A stretch of DNA of 64,000 nucleotides from Bacteroidia bacterium (lineage in GTDB: Bacteria > Bacteroidota > Bacteroidia > Cytophagales > Flammeovirgaceae): assembly GCA_030425505.1 (NCBI GenBank), contig JAUIAB010000003.1, positions 118,787-182,786 of the forward strand, given 5' to 3'. Made by a program: the position numbers and the translations under genes. Position 1 is the first letter of the stretch, and every line of letters starts with the position of its first letter. Positions 46,101 to 53,750 of this stretch are shown piece after piece. The notes under the pieces were generated by a model. The model worked only from the letters and a program-made list of their open reading frames with translations, searched no databases and was not told where the DNA came from.

Positions 46101-47373
46101 TACAAAGTATCAAGGCTTGACAATTACAGGAGGTGGCACTAAAGTTTTAACATCTAATATTAGTGTTAGAGGAAGTGTTGGTTTAAGTAATGGAGTGCTT
46201 CAAACTTCTGAAGCATCAAAACTAACAGTAGAAGTTGGTGGAAATATTTCTCCACAAAATGGTTTTAGAATTGGGGACTTAGGGCAAGGAGGTAATGCTT
46301 CAACTAATGGAGCAACAAGTTATGTCTCAGGGCCACTTCGTATAAAAAAAATGTCTAGTGGTGGTGGTCAAACAAACATAGTTTTTCCTATTGGGAAAGA
46401 TGAGCTTTATAGACCCGCACGTTTTGACTTTGATATAGACCTAGATGGAGATGGAAATAGAGATATTACCGAAATCACACTTCAAGCCGAGTTGTTTAAC
46501 GAAGATCCAAATAGACCTGGTATTGATATGCCTGAAGGAGTAAATAATATTTCTGCATTAAGATACTGGAAAATTACAGCAGTAGAACCATCAAGCAATA
46601 AGTTTGTCAACATTCGAGCTACTCTAGCGTACAATGCTGAACAAGATGGAGTTGAAGTTCCAGAAGATATTGTATTTGTGAAAGCTTCAGATATTGGACA
46701 GCCACTTCAAGGACCTTTTGAGGTAATTAAAGCAAGGAATCTATTTATAAACAGTAACCAACTATTTGATGGTTTTAGCATAATTGTTCTAGGGTCAACT
46801 TCAGAAAACAATCCCCTTCCTGTTACATTGGTTTCATTTGATGGTGAAGCTACAGAAGATAATATACTATTAAACTGGGTAACAGCAAGTGAAGTAAATA
46901 ATAGCCATTTTGAAGTTCAAAGGTCATTGAATGGAGTAGACTTCGAAACAATTGGAAGAGTTGAAGGGAATGGTACAGCCACTATCACTCAGCGATATAG
47001 TTTCGAAGATAATTTGGCTCTTAGCGGAATTAACTACTATAGACTGAAGCAAGTAGATTATGATGGTGCATTCGAATATAGTGAGATCATAACTGTACTA
47101 TTTAATGGGGAAACCAGTAATAGTTTTATAGTTTACCCTAACCCCATTCAATCTAGTCAATTAGAAATAGTATCTCTTGACAGGAATACTATTGATCAAC
47201 TATATGAAATATCCCTGCATGATGTTTCAGGAAAAATATATTATCAAAATATAGCTTCTCTCAAAGAAGCTAGTAAAGAGATCTCATCTTTAACGGAAAG
47301 TCTTGGTTCTGGTGTTTATATGCTGAAAATTTCTAACGAAAAAACTCAGCATGTAGTTCAACTGTTAAAATAA
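40105..47373 (+). CDS. Giant T9SS surface protein, tandem copy 4 (2422 aa)
   Basis: The signal peptide (1-32) ends LTHAQ. Three G8-like modules start near residues 39 (GGNWSNPSSWTLD), 926 (GNWEELVTWSTVG) and 1869 (GGNWTDFNTWGIS). Between them are long beta-solenoid-like stretches of N-G-N and I-x-I-x-G repeats. A fibronectin-III-like module starts near 2237 (PLPVTLVSFDG, NNSHFEVQRSLNG, FETIGRVEGNG) and a T9SS type A sorting domain from YPNP near 2343. The module positions nearly equal those of the 2445-aa protein at 5992, and both share the FETIGRVEGNG variant, so these two form one subgroup and the three ~1530-aa proteins another. Surface display is well supported; an adhesive role is inferred. 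Confidence 0.9.
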   Translation: MKRSFTKIGLLFSQLSFILFLFIGYSNLTHAQQTWYSFDGGGNWSNPSSWTLDPLGGPLNPATEYPVGITDQVIIQAGDIVSLDNVINNQQTSSVTIEPGAVLDCKTFRLRPNKILGSGIIKTNSTFPTGVNGVVDANAFYENLNSQAILYRSSSVLLLSSNLGRSNFPNLTILKTGNSNDNFLLRLNSNLTVLGNLDLEVEQNGTASFEIGYFLNELAYSIEVEGDLNINQNARMFVENDFNQPNHTIAVNGSLNNNGELKLTNRDAPYYTEAINNTVVKLEFGGDQDAEFHVNGNTQLDQIIVNKQNGSKLTINSLDNNSFKLFGTNNQANANEKALYLQSGFLELSGSLTIPSLNEGNVGFTIPVNSGLILNGDNISVTHKIANGNVASPLNLRGSLEVIAGSYNGGNSQGILYGNNGSLTIHSGEVNISQFLPEVLGGSRINYTQTGGNFVIRGKEGYPNAFIENNDVLLPLVKFGDFSQISITGGTIEIKDRAHHNGINTLYVGFTNDLNVSGGLLKLSASTALFEEYKINVNPAFEFNDFEIENLPSSFSALTCNGIFPKFKGNVTVKERVTLNISDSDVYIGGNFTVEDGATVDITRGLTFYGEDRQDVVKNGTLRLRNTSDLEITDNTQVYISSNDGDVNFGRIKNLIVGSNSLLDYSGNIGIDKDIINNGEITGNIRLIGNIHQTLSGEGEYGAITLANTSLGEGNGAVLSITDNIELNGNFTFEQDGRVALDPNVGIKLGFNSNVAGYNGIRYFITDGATNTINNFIPVGNNQTVTYPIGTNNYYLPVTYSNLNVARGGSARVTLVTSPHPNTRDAANNDEIQVYWKVRSSGLQVNQATHNYTFAKGLSDWDEIGQYVAGRFDINSFTWVTNNDVNEVIEDDEAATIRLNSTNFNSDYTAAKPNEFIGLPPTTFYSRGNGNWEELVTWSTVGHGGAAAASLPGANDIVIISPDHIVTIPDPDGNPDLNSGIDVLALELGGGLVLQDKVTSFGFVSGLGNRSRLTIENIHEYFPEGDFENFMSIELATVEYKATSIGITMPSSPTVYPNLVLSGNESKAFPTDVEITVNRNLTTESEVGNSDKSVVVRGNLYVGGTLKVDAGYLKIFQFSANGNDVNITANNLIVDNNAVLKILETNGGTINGLDVDDNSYRSNIYVSGSIFNEGTIDLTQEKGTDLYFVGENNSSTIFSGIYHFDKIIVNKSDGSNIVTLRDAADIDGFSLARGLEVQNGTLNYQLPYDVTFSESSFTIPEGSKVIINNNDADIQICADSNPITANSSDLYLSGTLEIRDGNVIIGDQANDFGSDIIYNSLSNPQINIYGDNYLIVQGQVRRSNVELNGKLSLSMENNTGIGFAELTIEGNFASRSFGILEVFGEGSKLNCAGEVFVEIKKSNNNQNVADIRIDVDPDLDSDLSNLVLSFWAQNSSENFSLSCNDEFESLVVISGGIRLATLDLRSDIALTNNFSMINNSTLNIDGDYTLNIGGNFSNTNSTFSPNTGKVVFTGPNPSSINSSHENATTEFYNLEIAKEENAVVTVSDNVHSNKVTVKNNLNFVSGSLNISDAKTLHIEGNVTGIANVVSNGVNHSGYLEFSGENIQDIESGSFDNIRLKQTTTTSGDITINRNLTFSDPVQAGTENSLNIGNNLLTLGNGFQFNGVDPAQGKFVKTSGAVQMKGVRKMFFGNGNPLISLDKSFIWSIGVGNRYLPVTIELTRTNFSPNSYINIKPIFEPAPFTTDLANSNELGVYWEIQSANFDGNINVQHSFQYPDNVLQDGLEANYIPGVYFEDGIENNWYRPIAGDFIVDEGDPNTMTFDLDANNFVTPQGVPVGDGAVGGGDGRIDGIFTAALITEFGTPLRFISRVPGGNWTDFNTWGISTDGDVQPDRNANPGETPDENYSVLIDLNNPVIADVDILRAKTLQVESELTLGTTKNHQFNWVTGFGSIRMLPVEENGIHKYKFNEAINDLDNFEGEIIFDGGDGLEVELPPSITKYQGLTITGGGTKVLTSNISVRGSVGLSNGVLQTSEASKLTVEVGGNISPQNGFRIGDLGQGGNASTNGATSYVSGPLRIKKMSSGGGQTNIVFPIGKDELYRPARFDFDIDLDGDGNRDITEITLQAELFNEDPNRPGIDMPEGVNNISALRYWKITAVEPSSNKFVNIRATLAYNAEQDGVEVPEDIVFVKASDIGQPLQGPFEVIKARNLFINSNQLFDGFSIIVLGSTSENNPLPVTLVSFDGEATEDNILLNWVTASEVNNSHFEVQRSLNGVDFETIGRVEGNGTATITQRYSFEDNLALSGINYYRLKQVDYDGAFEYSEIITVLFNGETSNSFIVYPNPIQSSQLEIVSLDRNTIDQLYEISLHDVSGKIYYQNIASLKEASKEISSLTESLGSGVYMLKISNEKTQHVVQLLK

Positions 47374-47397
47374 ATAGTTGGAGCACCATTTGTGTTG

Positions 47398-47427
47398 AAA
47401 GGCTGCTAAGATGCAGCCTTTTTTTAT
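47398..47427 (+). terminator. Terminator of tandem copy 4
   Basis: AAAGGCTGC/GCAGCCTTT stem with a TAAGAT loop, then a T tract. Confidence 0.88.
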
Positions 47428-47539
47428 TCATAATATGCAGGGACATTCTCTCTACACGTCGAATCTTATTCCATGTCTAACTTTTAATATTTATATTTAA
47501 AAAGTTAAACTTTAGAGGGTAAACTCCATTTTATTAATA

Positions 47540-50500
47540 GTGGATTGCATTAAAAAAAATACAACTTATTTTCTTCTCTTGCTCACAGCTCTGGCTTTTT
47601 TTGTCTTTTCCCCTCAGTCAGCTAAAGGACAAATTATTGTTATTGAAGAAGGTGCATTTTACACTAACAAAACTACTGTAAAACTATTTATCTCTTGTTT
47701 TCATGCCGACTCAGTTAAGATTTGGGAAAATAAAGACTTCGAAAAAGCTAAATGGCAACCTTACAAAAATACTTTTAACTGGCATCTAGCTTATGGTGAT
47801 GGTGTTCATCACGTTTTTGCTTTATTCAAAAGAAAAGACGGAAGCTTAACTCATGTTGTCAATGATGAGATTTATCTGGATACGGATAAGCCTAAAAACT
47901 GCGAAGTAAAGATTACTAATGGAACCTATTCTTCTACTCAAGGCGATATTCTTTTGAAACTAAAAGCTGATGGAGCAGACTTTGTAAGGGTAAGTAACTC
48001 TAAAGATTTTACTGGTGCACATTGGCACACAATGAGAGGCATATTGCGATGGACTCTAACTTCTGGTGATGGAAGAAAGGTAGTTTATGCACAGTTTATG
48101 GATAAGGCCAATAATTTATCTGAGGTTGTCCATGATAAGGTGATTCTAGATACAGAGCCTCCAAAAAATGGCAGTATAGAAATTGGTTCCATGTTTCTTG
48201 TAAAAGGCTTAGTTAGTGAGAAAAAATATATCAATAAAAGAAATGCTATAGCTCAGTTAAAAATTCATGCGGATGGAGCTAAATATATGATGATCAGTAA
48301 CTCCCCTACTTTTTATAAAGAAAAATGGAGATATTACTTAAAACAGTTCCCTAACTGGTCTTTGAGAGATAAAACAGATGGCGTTTACAAGGTTTATGTT
48401 AAGTTTAAAGACAAAGCTCAAAATGAGTCTCCTGTCTATTCAGACGAAGTGATTGTAGATACTGAGTCTCCACTGGGAAGTAAGTTGGCAATTAATAGTG
48501 GTTCTCATATTACAAACAACCCGAACGTTATTTTACACCCTTCTTCTAAAGGTGCTGTAGAAATGAGAATTAGTAATTTTTCTGATCTTGAAAATGTAAA
48601 GTGGGAAAAGTATGTATTGGAAAAAAAGTGGGAATTAGATAAGAGAGAAGGCTTAAATCACGTGTATATTCAGTTTAGAGATGAAGCTCATAATGCTACA
48701 GAAGTGGTTTCTTCCAATATTTACTTTGATCAGACACCTCCATCCAATGGTGCTATCACTATTAATGATGGAAATGAAAATACTTTCAATCCAAAAGTAA
48801 TGTTTAGAGCTCATGCAGATGGAAAGCCTGAGTTAATGCAGATAAGTGAAGACAGTAGCTTCAGCAATGCTTTTTGGAGGGCTTACATAACTAAGCCCTT
48901 AGAGATAAAATTATCTCCTAAAGGAGGCATAAAGCGTCTATATGCCCGGTTTAAAGATGCAGCTGGTAATATATCAAAAACTGTCAGTGATGATATCCTT
49001 CTAGAGATTAAACCAAGTGGATTAAAGTTTGAAATTTTAGAAAATGTATTTTGTACTGATCCCGAAGGAAAAGTAAGGTTACATTTGCGTGCTGCGGATG
49101 CATCCTCCATGAAAATCAGCAACTCACCTTCCTTTGCTAATGCTAACTGGGAACCTTATAAAAGATATAAGGACTGGAGACTCACCGACAATGACGGTGT
49201 ACAAAAGGTTTATGCTATTTTCAAAAGTTTTACAGAAACGGAATCAAACGTTGTATCAGATCAAATTATTTTAGATAGGAAACCTCCTTATGATACACAA
49301 TTACTTTTGAGCAGAGAAGGGCTACAAGATTGGAGAAATGCTTTTGAAATAAAAGTTATTGCTTTGGCTAAAGATGCTGAGTTAGTTCAAATCGATGAAA
49401 CTCCTAAGTTTTGGCATAAAAGATGGATCCCCTACTCTGATCTGGGTATTATATATAAACTTCATACGGATGGATATGGAGAAAAGACTATTTATGTTAG
49501 GTTTAAAGACAAAGCGGGGAATATTTCAAAGCCTATTTCTGAGTCAGTTGTTATTAGTAAGGACATAAAACCTGAAGGCTATGTACTTGTAAATAAAGGA
49601 GTTGCAAGCACTTCCAAAAAAAGCATATTACTGCACTTGGAGGATAAAATGTTTAGCCAATTTAGAATAGGAAACTACCCAGATCTTAATAAAGTCTTAT
49701 GGCAAGAGCTAGATTCTACTTTTTGGTGGAATATCACGGGAGACGATGGAGTTAAGACTTTTTATATTCAGTTTAAGGGTGATAGTAGCAAAACTTCTAA
49801 GGTTTTTTCTTATCAGGCTATTTTAGATACCCACCCCCCTGAATTCCCTGACATTTCTTTTAAAGAGGGAAAATATTGTACACGACCTGATGGTTTAGTT
49901 AACTTAGAGTTACACGCCATTGGCGCCTCCAAGATGAAAATCAGCAATAAACCTGATTTATCTGATGCAAAATGGGAGCTATACAAGAATTCTAAGAAAT
50001 GGTACTTGGATAGCCTTGAAGGTCATAAAAAGGTATATGTTGTATTTGGTGATGTTGCAGGAAATGTGACTGAACCGATTTTTGGAAGGGTAAATTTAGA
50101 TTATACTTCACCTCAAATTGATAGTGTGGCTATTAACAAGAATAGCAACCTTGCTAATTCTAGTAATATTGATGTATCATTATTCGCAGAAGGAGCAGAT
50201 CAGATGATTGTTAGTAATAATGGCTATTTTGGTCATCCAGCAAAATGGATTCCTTTTGAAGATAACTTTTCATGGAAATATACTGGTTATGATGGTAAGT
50301 CATCTGTTTACATAAAGCTTAAAGATAGAGCTGGTAATGAGTCTACTATTTATAAGAAAAACTTTGTACTTGATACTGAGCCTCCTATTGTACATTCTAT
50401 TATTTTGAACAATGGCAAAACTGCTGTTGATGGAACTTATGTAACTATTTTATCTAAAGTTTCTGGAGCTAGCTTAATGAAGATTGCTAATAATTCCGAT

Positions 50501-50644
50501 TTCTCAAGCACTTCATGGCAACCCTTTGTTGAAAAAACGCCATGGGATATGAGTGAAAAAGGTTTACAGAGAGTTTATTTGAAATTTAGAGATTCAGCTG
50601 GAAATGAGTCTAACGTATTCAACGGCGAAATTATGGTGTATTAG
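47540..50644 (+). CDS. Exported protein of eleven Ig-like ~91-aa repeats
   Basis: This 1034-residue protein starts at GTG 47540. No ATG would retain the signal peptide, which spans residues 1-31 and ends AKGQ. The rest is eleven tandem beta-sandwich repeats of about 91 residues. Each has an A-x-x-M-x-I-S-N-(S/K)-P-D/S-F turn, a W-x-x-Y strand, a DGxKxVYVxFKDxAGNxS strand and an LDTxPP linker. The AGNxS/LDTxPP pattern is known from bacterial Ig-like domains of surface proteins. The last repeat ends exactly at the stop codon with no T9SS sorting domain, unlike its neighbours. It may stay periplasmic, work as a spacer, or leave by another route. It follows the tandem surface-protein array. Confidence 0.8.
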   Translation: MDCIKKNTTYFLLLLTALAFFVFSPQSAKGQIIVIEEGAFYTNKTTVKLFISCFHADSVKIWENKDFEKAKWQPYKNTFNWHLAYGDGVHHVFALFKRKDGSLTHVVNDEIYLDTDKPKNCEVKITNGTYSSTQGDILLKLKADGADFVRVSNSKDFTGAHWHTMRGILRWTLTSGDGRKVVYAQFMDKANNLSEVVHDKVILDTEPPKNGSIEIGSMFLVKGLVSEKKYINKRNAIAQLKIHADGAKYMMISNSPTFYKEKWRYYLKQFPNWSLRDKTDGVYKVYVKFKDKAQNESPVYSDEVIVDTESPLGSKLAINSGSHITNNPNVILHPSSKGAVEMRISNFSDLENVKWEKYVLEKKWELDKREGLNHVYIQFRDEAHNATEVVSSNIYFDQTPPSNGAITINDGNENTFNPKVMFRAHADGKPELMQISEDSSFSNAFWRAYITKPLEIKLSPKGGIKRLYARFKDAAGNISKTVSDDILLEIKPSGLKFEILENVFCTDPEGKVRLHLRAADASSMKISNSPSFANANWEPYKRYKDWRLTDNDGVQKVYAIFKSFTETESNVVSDQIILDRKPPYDTQLLLSREGLQDWRNAFEIKVIALAKDAELVQIDETPKFWHKRWIPYSDLGIIYKLHTDGYGEKTIYVRFKDKAGNISKPISESVVISKDIKPEGYVLVNKGVASTSKKSILLHLEDKMFSQFRIGNYPDLNKVLWQELDSTFWWNITGDDGVKTFYIQFKGDSSKTSKVFSYQAILDTHPPEFPDISFKEGKYCTRPDGLVNLELHAIGASKMKISNKPDLSDAKWELYKNSKKWYLDSLEGHKKVYVVFGDVAGNVTEPIFGRVNLDYTSPQIDSVAINKNSNLANSSNIDVSLFAEGADQMIVSNNGYFGHPAKWIPFEDNFSWKYTGYDGKSSVYIKLKDRAGNESTIYKKNFVLDTEPPIVHSIILNNGKTAVDGTYVTILSKVSGASLMKIANNSDFSSTSWQPFVEKTPWDMSEKGLQRVYLKFRDSAGNESNVFNGEIMVY

Positions 50645-50664
50645 ATGTCATAAAAATCTAATAC
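50638..50664 (+). other. Hairpin overlapping the stop codon of the Ig-repeat gene
   Basis: GTATTAGAT/ATCTAATAC forms a perfect 9-bp stem around a 9-nt loop and includes the TAG stop. A second stem, ATACTAAA/TTTAGTAT, lies at 50675-50696. Neither has a strong T tract directly after it, so termination is possible but not clear. Confidence 0.45.
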
Positions 50665-50712
50665 AGCTGCTTATATACTAAATTCACATTTAGTATTTGT
50701 CTGTTACCTTTT

Positions 50713-50720
50713 TATTTTTG
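50713..50720 (+). promoter_or_regulatory. -7 element of the glycosyltransferase gene
   Basis: TATTTTTG fits TAnnTTTG and ends 19 nt before the ATG at 50740. No good -33 element was seen. Confidence 0.4.
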
Positions 50721-50739
50721 GCGTTGCTAACTTACAATA

Positions 50740-51705
50740 ATGAATATTTCTGTAGTTGTACCTTGCTTTAACGAAGAAGAGTCCCTAGAAGAGCTTTTTA
50801 GCCTTATAGAAGAAGAGTGTTTGAAATCGGATCTTTCTTTTGAGGTCATTTTTGTAAATGATGGTAGCTCAGATAGTTCGTGGGAAGTTGTTAAGGCTTT
50901 GAGTAATAAAAGTAGCAAGGTAAAAGGGCTTTCTTTTTCGAGAAATTATGGAAAATCTTCTGCCCTACAAGCTGGGTTTGATACAGCTAATGGAGAAGTA
51001 GTCATTACTATGGATGCGGATTTGCAAGATAGACCTGAAGAAATACCAACTCTGTACAACAAGATCATTTCTGAAGATTTAGACCTAGTCTCTGGCTGGA
51101 AAAAAAAGCGCCATGATCCATTAAATAAAACTATACCTTCTAAAGTATTTAATAAGGTAACTAGTTTGCTCACTGGCATTAAGCTTCATGACTTTAATTG
51201 TGGACTTAAAGCTTATAGAAAAGAAGTAATAAAAAATATTGAGGTGTATGGTGAAATGCATCGTTATATTCCTGTTATAGCTTATTGGAAAGGGTTTAGA
51301 AAAATCAAAGAGAAAGAAGTAATTCACCATGCCAGAAAGCATGGAAAAACTAAGTTTGGGTCTAAGAGAATGATTAATGGCTTCTTAGATTTATTATCCA
51401 TAATTTTTGTCTCAAAGTTCAAAAAAAGCCCTATGCATTTTTTTGGATCATTCGGAGTACTCTCTTTTTTAATTGGATTTATTTTTTCCTCTAAGTTGAT
51501 TATAGAAAAAGTTTACAAATCGTTTCAAGGCTTTAAAGTAGAAAGAGAAGTTACAGAGCAACCTGTTTTTTTTATTGCATTAACAGCCATTATTATAGGA
51601 GTTCAACTTTTCCTTGCTGGTTTTTTAGCTGAAATGATTACCATGAACTCTTCTAGTATTAAGAAAGATTTTGTTGTTAGAGAAAAGGCTGGATATAATA
51701 ATTAG
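50740..51705 (+). CDS. Family 2 glycosyltransferase (DPM1/GtrB-like)
   Basis: This is a 321-residue membrane-associated glycosyltransferase. The GT-A fold starts at once with ISVVVPCFNEEESLEELF. The substrate- and metal-binding motif is ITMDADLQDRPEEIP, and FNCGLKAYRKEV plus the KFG segment follow. Two C-terminal hydrophobic helices (about 230-255 and 272-300) anchor it in the inner membrane. This arrangement matches polyprenyl-phosphate sugar transferases such as dolichyl-phosphate mannose synthase and GtrB, which load a sugar onto a lipid carrier for cell-surface glycans. The actual sugar is unknown. It has its own likely -7 element. The hydrophobic tail ends with a short basic stretch. Confidence 0.9.
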   Translation: MNISVVVPCFNEEESLEELFSLIEEECLKSDLSFEVIFVNDGSSDSSWEVVKALSNKSSKVKGLSFSRNYGKSSALQAGFDTANGEVVITMDADLQDRPEEIPTLYNKIISEDLDLVSGWKKKRHDPLNKTIPSKVFNKVTSLLTGIKLHDFNCGLKAYRKEVIKNIEVYGEMHRYIPVIAYWKGFRKIKEKEVIHHARKHGKTKFGSKRMINGFLDLLSIIFVSKFKKSPMHFFGSFGVLSFLIGFIFSSKLIIEKVYKSFQGFKVEREVTEQPVFFIALTAIIIGVQLFLAGFLAEMITMNSSSIKKDFVVREKAGYNN

Positions 51706-51912
51706 TTAATGAGTTAATATGCTAATGTGTTAATTTTTGGATATAAAACTTCACTTCAAAAAGACGCATTGATAAAGTTAATATGGCAAAAAATGCTCCT
51801 TTTTTTAAAGGTTTTTCAAAAAAGCCTACACCAGGATCTAACGGATTGTAGGCAATTCTTCAATGACGCAGTTTAATATAATTTAAAAGGTATAACAAGT
51901 TTTATAGAAGAT
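51706..51912. other. Intergenic region with hairpin and possible micro-ORF
   Basis: This 207-bp gap contains a 7-bp stem GCCTACA/TGTAGGC (51823-51829 with 51848-51854) that covers the end of a 22-codon ATG reading frame at 51783-51851. No clear promoter element was found for the agmatine deiminase gene. Confidence 0.5.
51783..51851 (+). CDS. Possible 22-aa micropeptide
   Basis: An ATG-started frame encodes a basic peptide of 22 residues beginning MAKNAPFFKGFSKKPTPG and ending at TAG inside a hairpin. Nothing similar is known to me, and a frame this short arises easily by chance. It is listed because it sits in an otherwise empty gap and its composition (Lys, Pro, Gly, Phe) is not that of random AT-rich DNA. 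Treat as speculative. Confidence 0.2.
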   Translation: MAKNAPFFKGFSKKPTPGSNGL

Positions 51913-52920
51913 ATGAATAGAAGGCTGCCAGCAGAATGGGAAAGTCAAAGTGGAGTTCAAATTACCTGGCCCAATCCCAATATGGATTGGGGGACTCAAT
52001 ATCAAGCAGTGCTTGAAGCTTATAAAAAGATAGCTTATGAAATAAGTAAAAGGGAAAAGCTTTTAATAATAACAGAAAACCAGGAGTCCACTCTTAAATC
52101 TTTATCAAAATGCAACCTAGATAATATTTCTATTGTCCAAATTCCTTCTAACGATGTTTGGACTAGAGATCATGGTGCTATAACAATAGTAGAAGACAAT
52201 TCACCTATTCTTCTTGATTTTTCTTTCAATGGTTGGGGAGAAAAATACTCTTATGAAAAGGATAATAGGATTACTCAGTCTATCCACAAAGCTGGGATAT
52301 TTGGCAATACTTCCATTAAAAAAATTGATTTAGTACTAGAAGGTGGCTCTATTGAAAGCAATGGATATGGGGCCATTTTGACGACAAGTAGTTGTTTGCT
52401 TAGTCCAAAAAGAAACCCAGGGCTCAAAAAGAAACAGATTGAGCAAAAATTAAAAGATGAGCTGGGTACTAATGAGGTTTTATGGCTTAACTACGGTCAG
52501 TTAGAAGGTGATGATACAGATGGGCATATAGATACTTTAGCAAGGTTCGTTAGCTCCAATAGTATCGTTTATTCGAAGTGCTACAATACAAATGACTCAC
52601 ATTATATTGAGCTTAGTAAAATGGAAGAAGAACTTACTAAGTTTAAAGAGTTTAATCTAATTCCCATTCCCCTACCCTCTCCATGCTTTAATGAATTTAA
52701 AGAAAGACTTCCTGCTACTTATGCTAATTTTTTAATCTTAAATGAAGCAGTTTTACTACCCGTCTACGGTGTAAAAGAAGACATGGCTGCTGAAGGTATT
52801 ATAAAGGATATTTTTCCTGAGCGAGAGATAGTGCCTATTAACTGTTTACCTCTAATTCATCAATTTGGATCTCTCCATTGTATAACTATGCAATTTCCTG
52901 ATGGAGTATTGAGCTTTTAG
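51913..52920 (+). CDS. aguA: Agmatine deiminase family protein
   Basis: This 335-residue enzyme of the guanidino-group-modifying (pentein) superfamily hydrolyses agmatine to N-carbamoylputrescine and ammonia. Signatures are NDVWTRDHG, LEGGSIESNG, EGDDTDGHIDTLARF (catalytic His and substrate-binding Asp residues) and the nucleophile C323 in SLHCITMQFP close to the C-terminus. The starting segment RLPAEWESQSGVQITWPNP is typical. The same family includes the Porphyromonas peptidylarginine deiminase, but that protein carries extra export domains which are absent here. A cytoplasmic role in polyamine synthesis is therefore likely. No carbamoylputrescine amidase gene is adjacent. Confidence 0.93.
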   Translation: MNRRLPAEWESQSGVQITWPNPNMDWGTQYQAVLEAYKKIAYEISKREKLLIITENQESTLKSLSKCNLDNISIVQIPSNDVWTRDHGAITIVEDNSPILLDFSFNGWGEKYSYEKDNRITQSIHKAGIFGNTSIKKIDLVLEGGSIESNGYGAILTTSSCLLSPKRNPGLKKKQIEQKLKDELGTNEVLWLNYGQLEGDDTDGHIDTLARFVSSNSIVYSKCYNTNDSHYIELSKMEEELTKFKEFNLIPIPLPSPCFNEFKERLPATYANFLILNEAVLLPVYGVKEDMAAEGIIKDIFPEREIVPINCLPLIHQFGSLHCITMQFPDGVLSF

Positions 52921-52939
52921 AATTGTGTGGCTTTAGATT

Positions 52940-53134
52940 TTAATACCAAAAGACAACTTTTAGTAACGTAATCAGTATCGCTAAAAGGAATATTAATATG
53001 GAAATTTTATTAATGCCGTGCATCATTTTAAGGTTGAAGTTAACTTTTTTATTTGGGTCTTTTTTTCTAAAAAAATATCCTAAAACCTCTCCCAAAGCAA
53101 AGTAATATTTTAAACCTTTCTGTTTTTTTGACAT
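52940..53134 (-). CDS. Small membrane protein, DUF6728-like
   Basis: This is a 64-residue protein with one C-terminal hydrophobic helix (about 43-62, ISILIFLLAILITLLKVVF) after a basic N-terminal half containing YYFALGEVLGYFFRKKDPN. The whole pattern matches, from memory, the DUF6728 family of short proteins found in Bacteroidota; its function is not known. It is convergent with the agmatine deiminase gene (19 bp between stops) and leads the minus-strand group that includes a lipoprotein and ppk1. Good codon use and the family resemblance make it a real gene despite its size. Confidence 0.75.
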   Translation of the reverse strand: MSKKQKGLKYYFALGEVLGYFFRKKDPNKKVNFNLKMMHGINKISILIFLLAILITLLKVVFWY

Positions 53135-53204
53135 TGTATAAATTTAAGCATTTACCTGAGTTACTTTTTGATCAAAAAGAAAGTTTTCCCAACATATCAA
53201 ATAG

Positions 53205-53705
53205 TTATTCTTTCTTCCTATATCTAGCTTCATCTTTATTATAGAAAAAACTTAAGCCCATATGTTGCTTAATAAAAGAATATAACTCTTCTGAAGTGTT
53301 AAATTTTTCATCGATATTATCTGTAACTTCAAATAATATAAACTCTTCATCAGACACTTTTTCTACTTTGTAGAGATAGTAGCTATTTTCTTTTAAGCTT
53401 CTCATATTCAAAAAGCTAATGTTATCTATCTCTGTAAAATGAGCCTCAAATTCTGCTTTTGTATATTCTTTTTCTTGAGAATTATAAGTGTAGTGCCCAA
53501 CTTCATAGATTATATCACTCTTTTTTGAAAACGTAAAATACTCAGGGTTATCTTTCTGATAACCAGATATTTTCTCCCATTTACCTAAATATCTTTTTTC
53601 TATTTTTTGCTCAGGCTTAGATATCGGAACTTTTGTTTTGTACGGACATCCTGTTAGAGTTAAAATAATGAGTCCCCCAATCAATAGATTTAATCTTTTG
53701 AACAT
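53205..53705 (-). CDS. Lipoprotein, function unknown
   Basis: This 166-residue protein has a lipoprotein signal ending LTLTGC, so the Cys at residue 19 or 20 is the likely lipid anchor. The mature part has a small beta-rich domain: LGKWEKISGYQKDNPEYFTF, then YEVGHYTY and YYLYKVEKVSDEEFILFEV. It resembles lipocalin-like 'GxW' domains of Bacteroidota lipoproteins, but no family can be named with confidence. It lies 45 bp downstream of the ppk1 start-side neighbour on the same strand and may be transcribed after ppk1. Location is probably the outer membrane, inner leaflet. Confidence 0.75.
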   Translation of the reverse strand: MFKRLNLLIGGLIILTLTGCPYKTKVPISKPEQKIEKRYLGKWEKISGYQKDNPEYFTFSKKSDIIYEVGHYTYNSQEKEYTKAEFEAHFTEIDNISFLNMRSLKENSYYLYKVEKVSDEEFILFEVTDNIDEKFNTSEELYSFIKQHMGLSFFYNKDEARYRKKE

Positions 53706-53750
53706 TATTTATTGCTTTAATTTTATCTGTTAATATATCTATAAAAGTTT

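Noticed and set aside
24751..47373. CRISPR array or other regular short repeat array
   Set aside because: Repeats here are long, coding and diverged; there are no short equal repeats with unique spacers anywhere in the window.
53205..53705. Immunity or toxin role for the small lipoprotein
   Set aside because: It has only a lipobox and a small beta domain; no toxin partner is adjacent.
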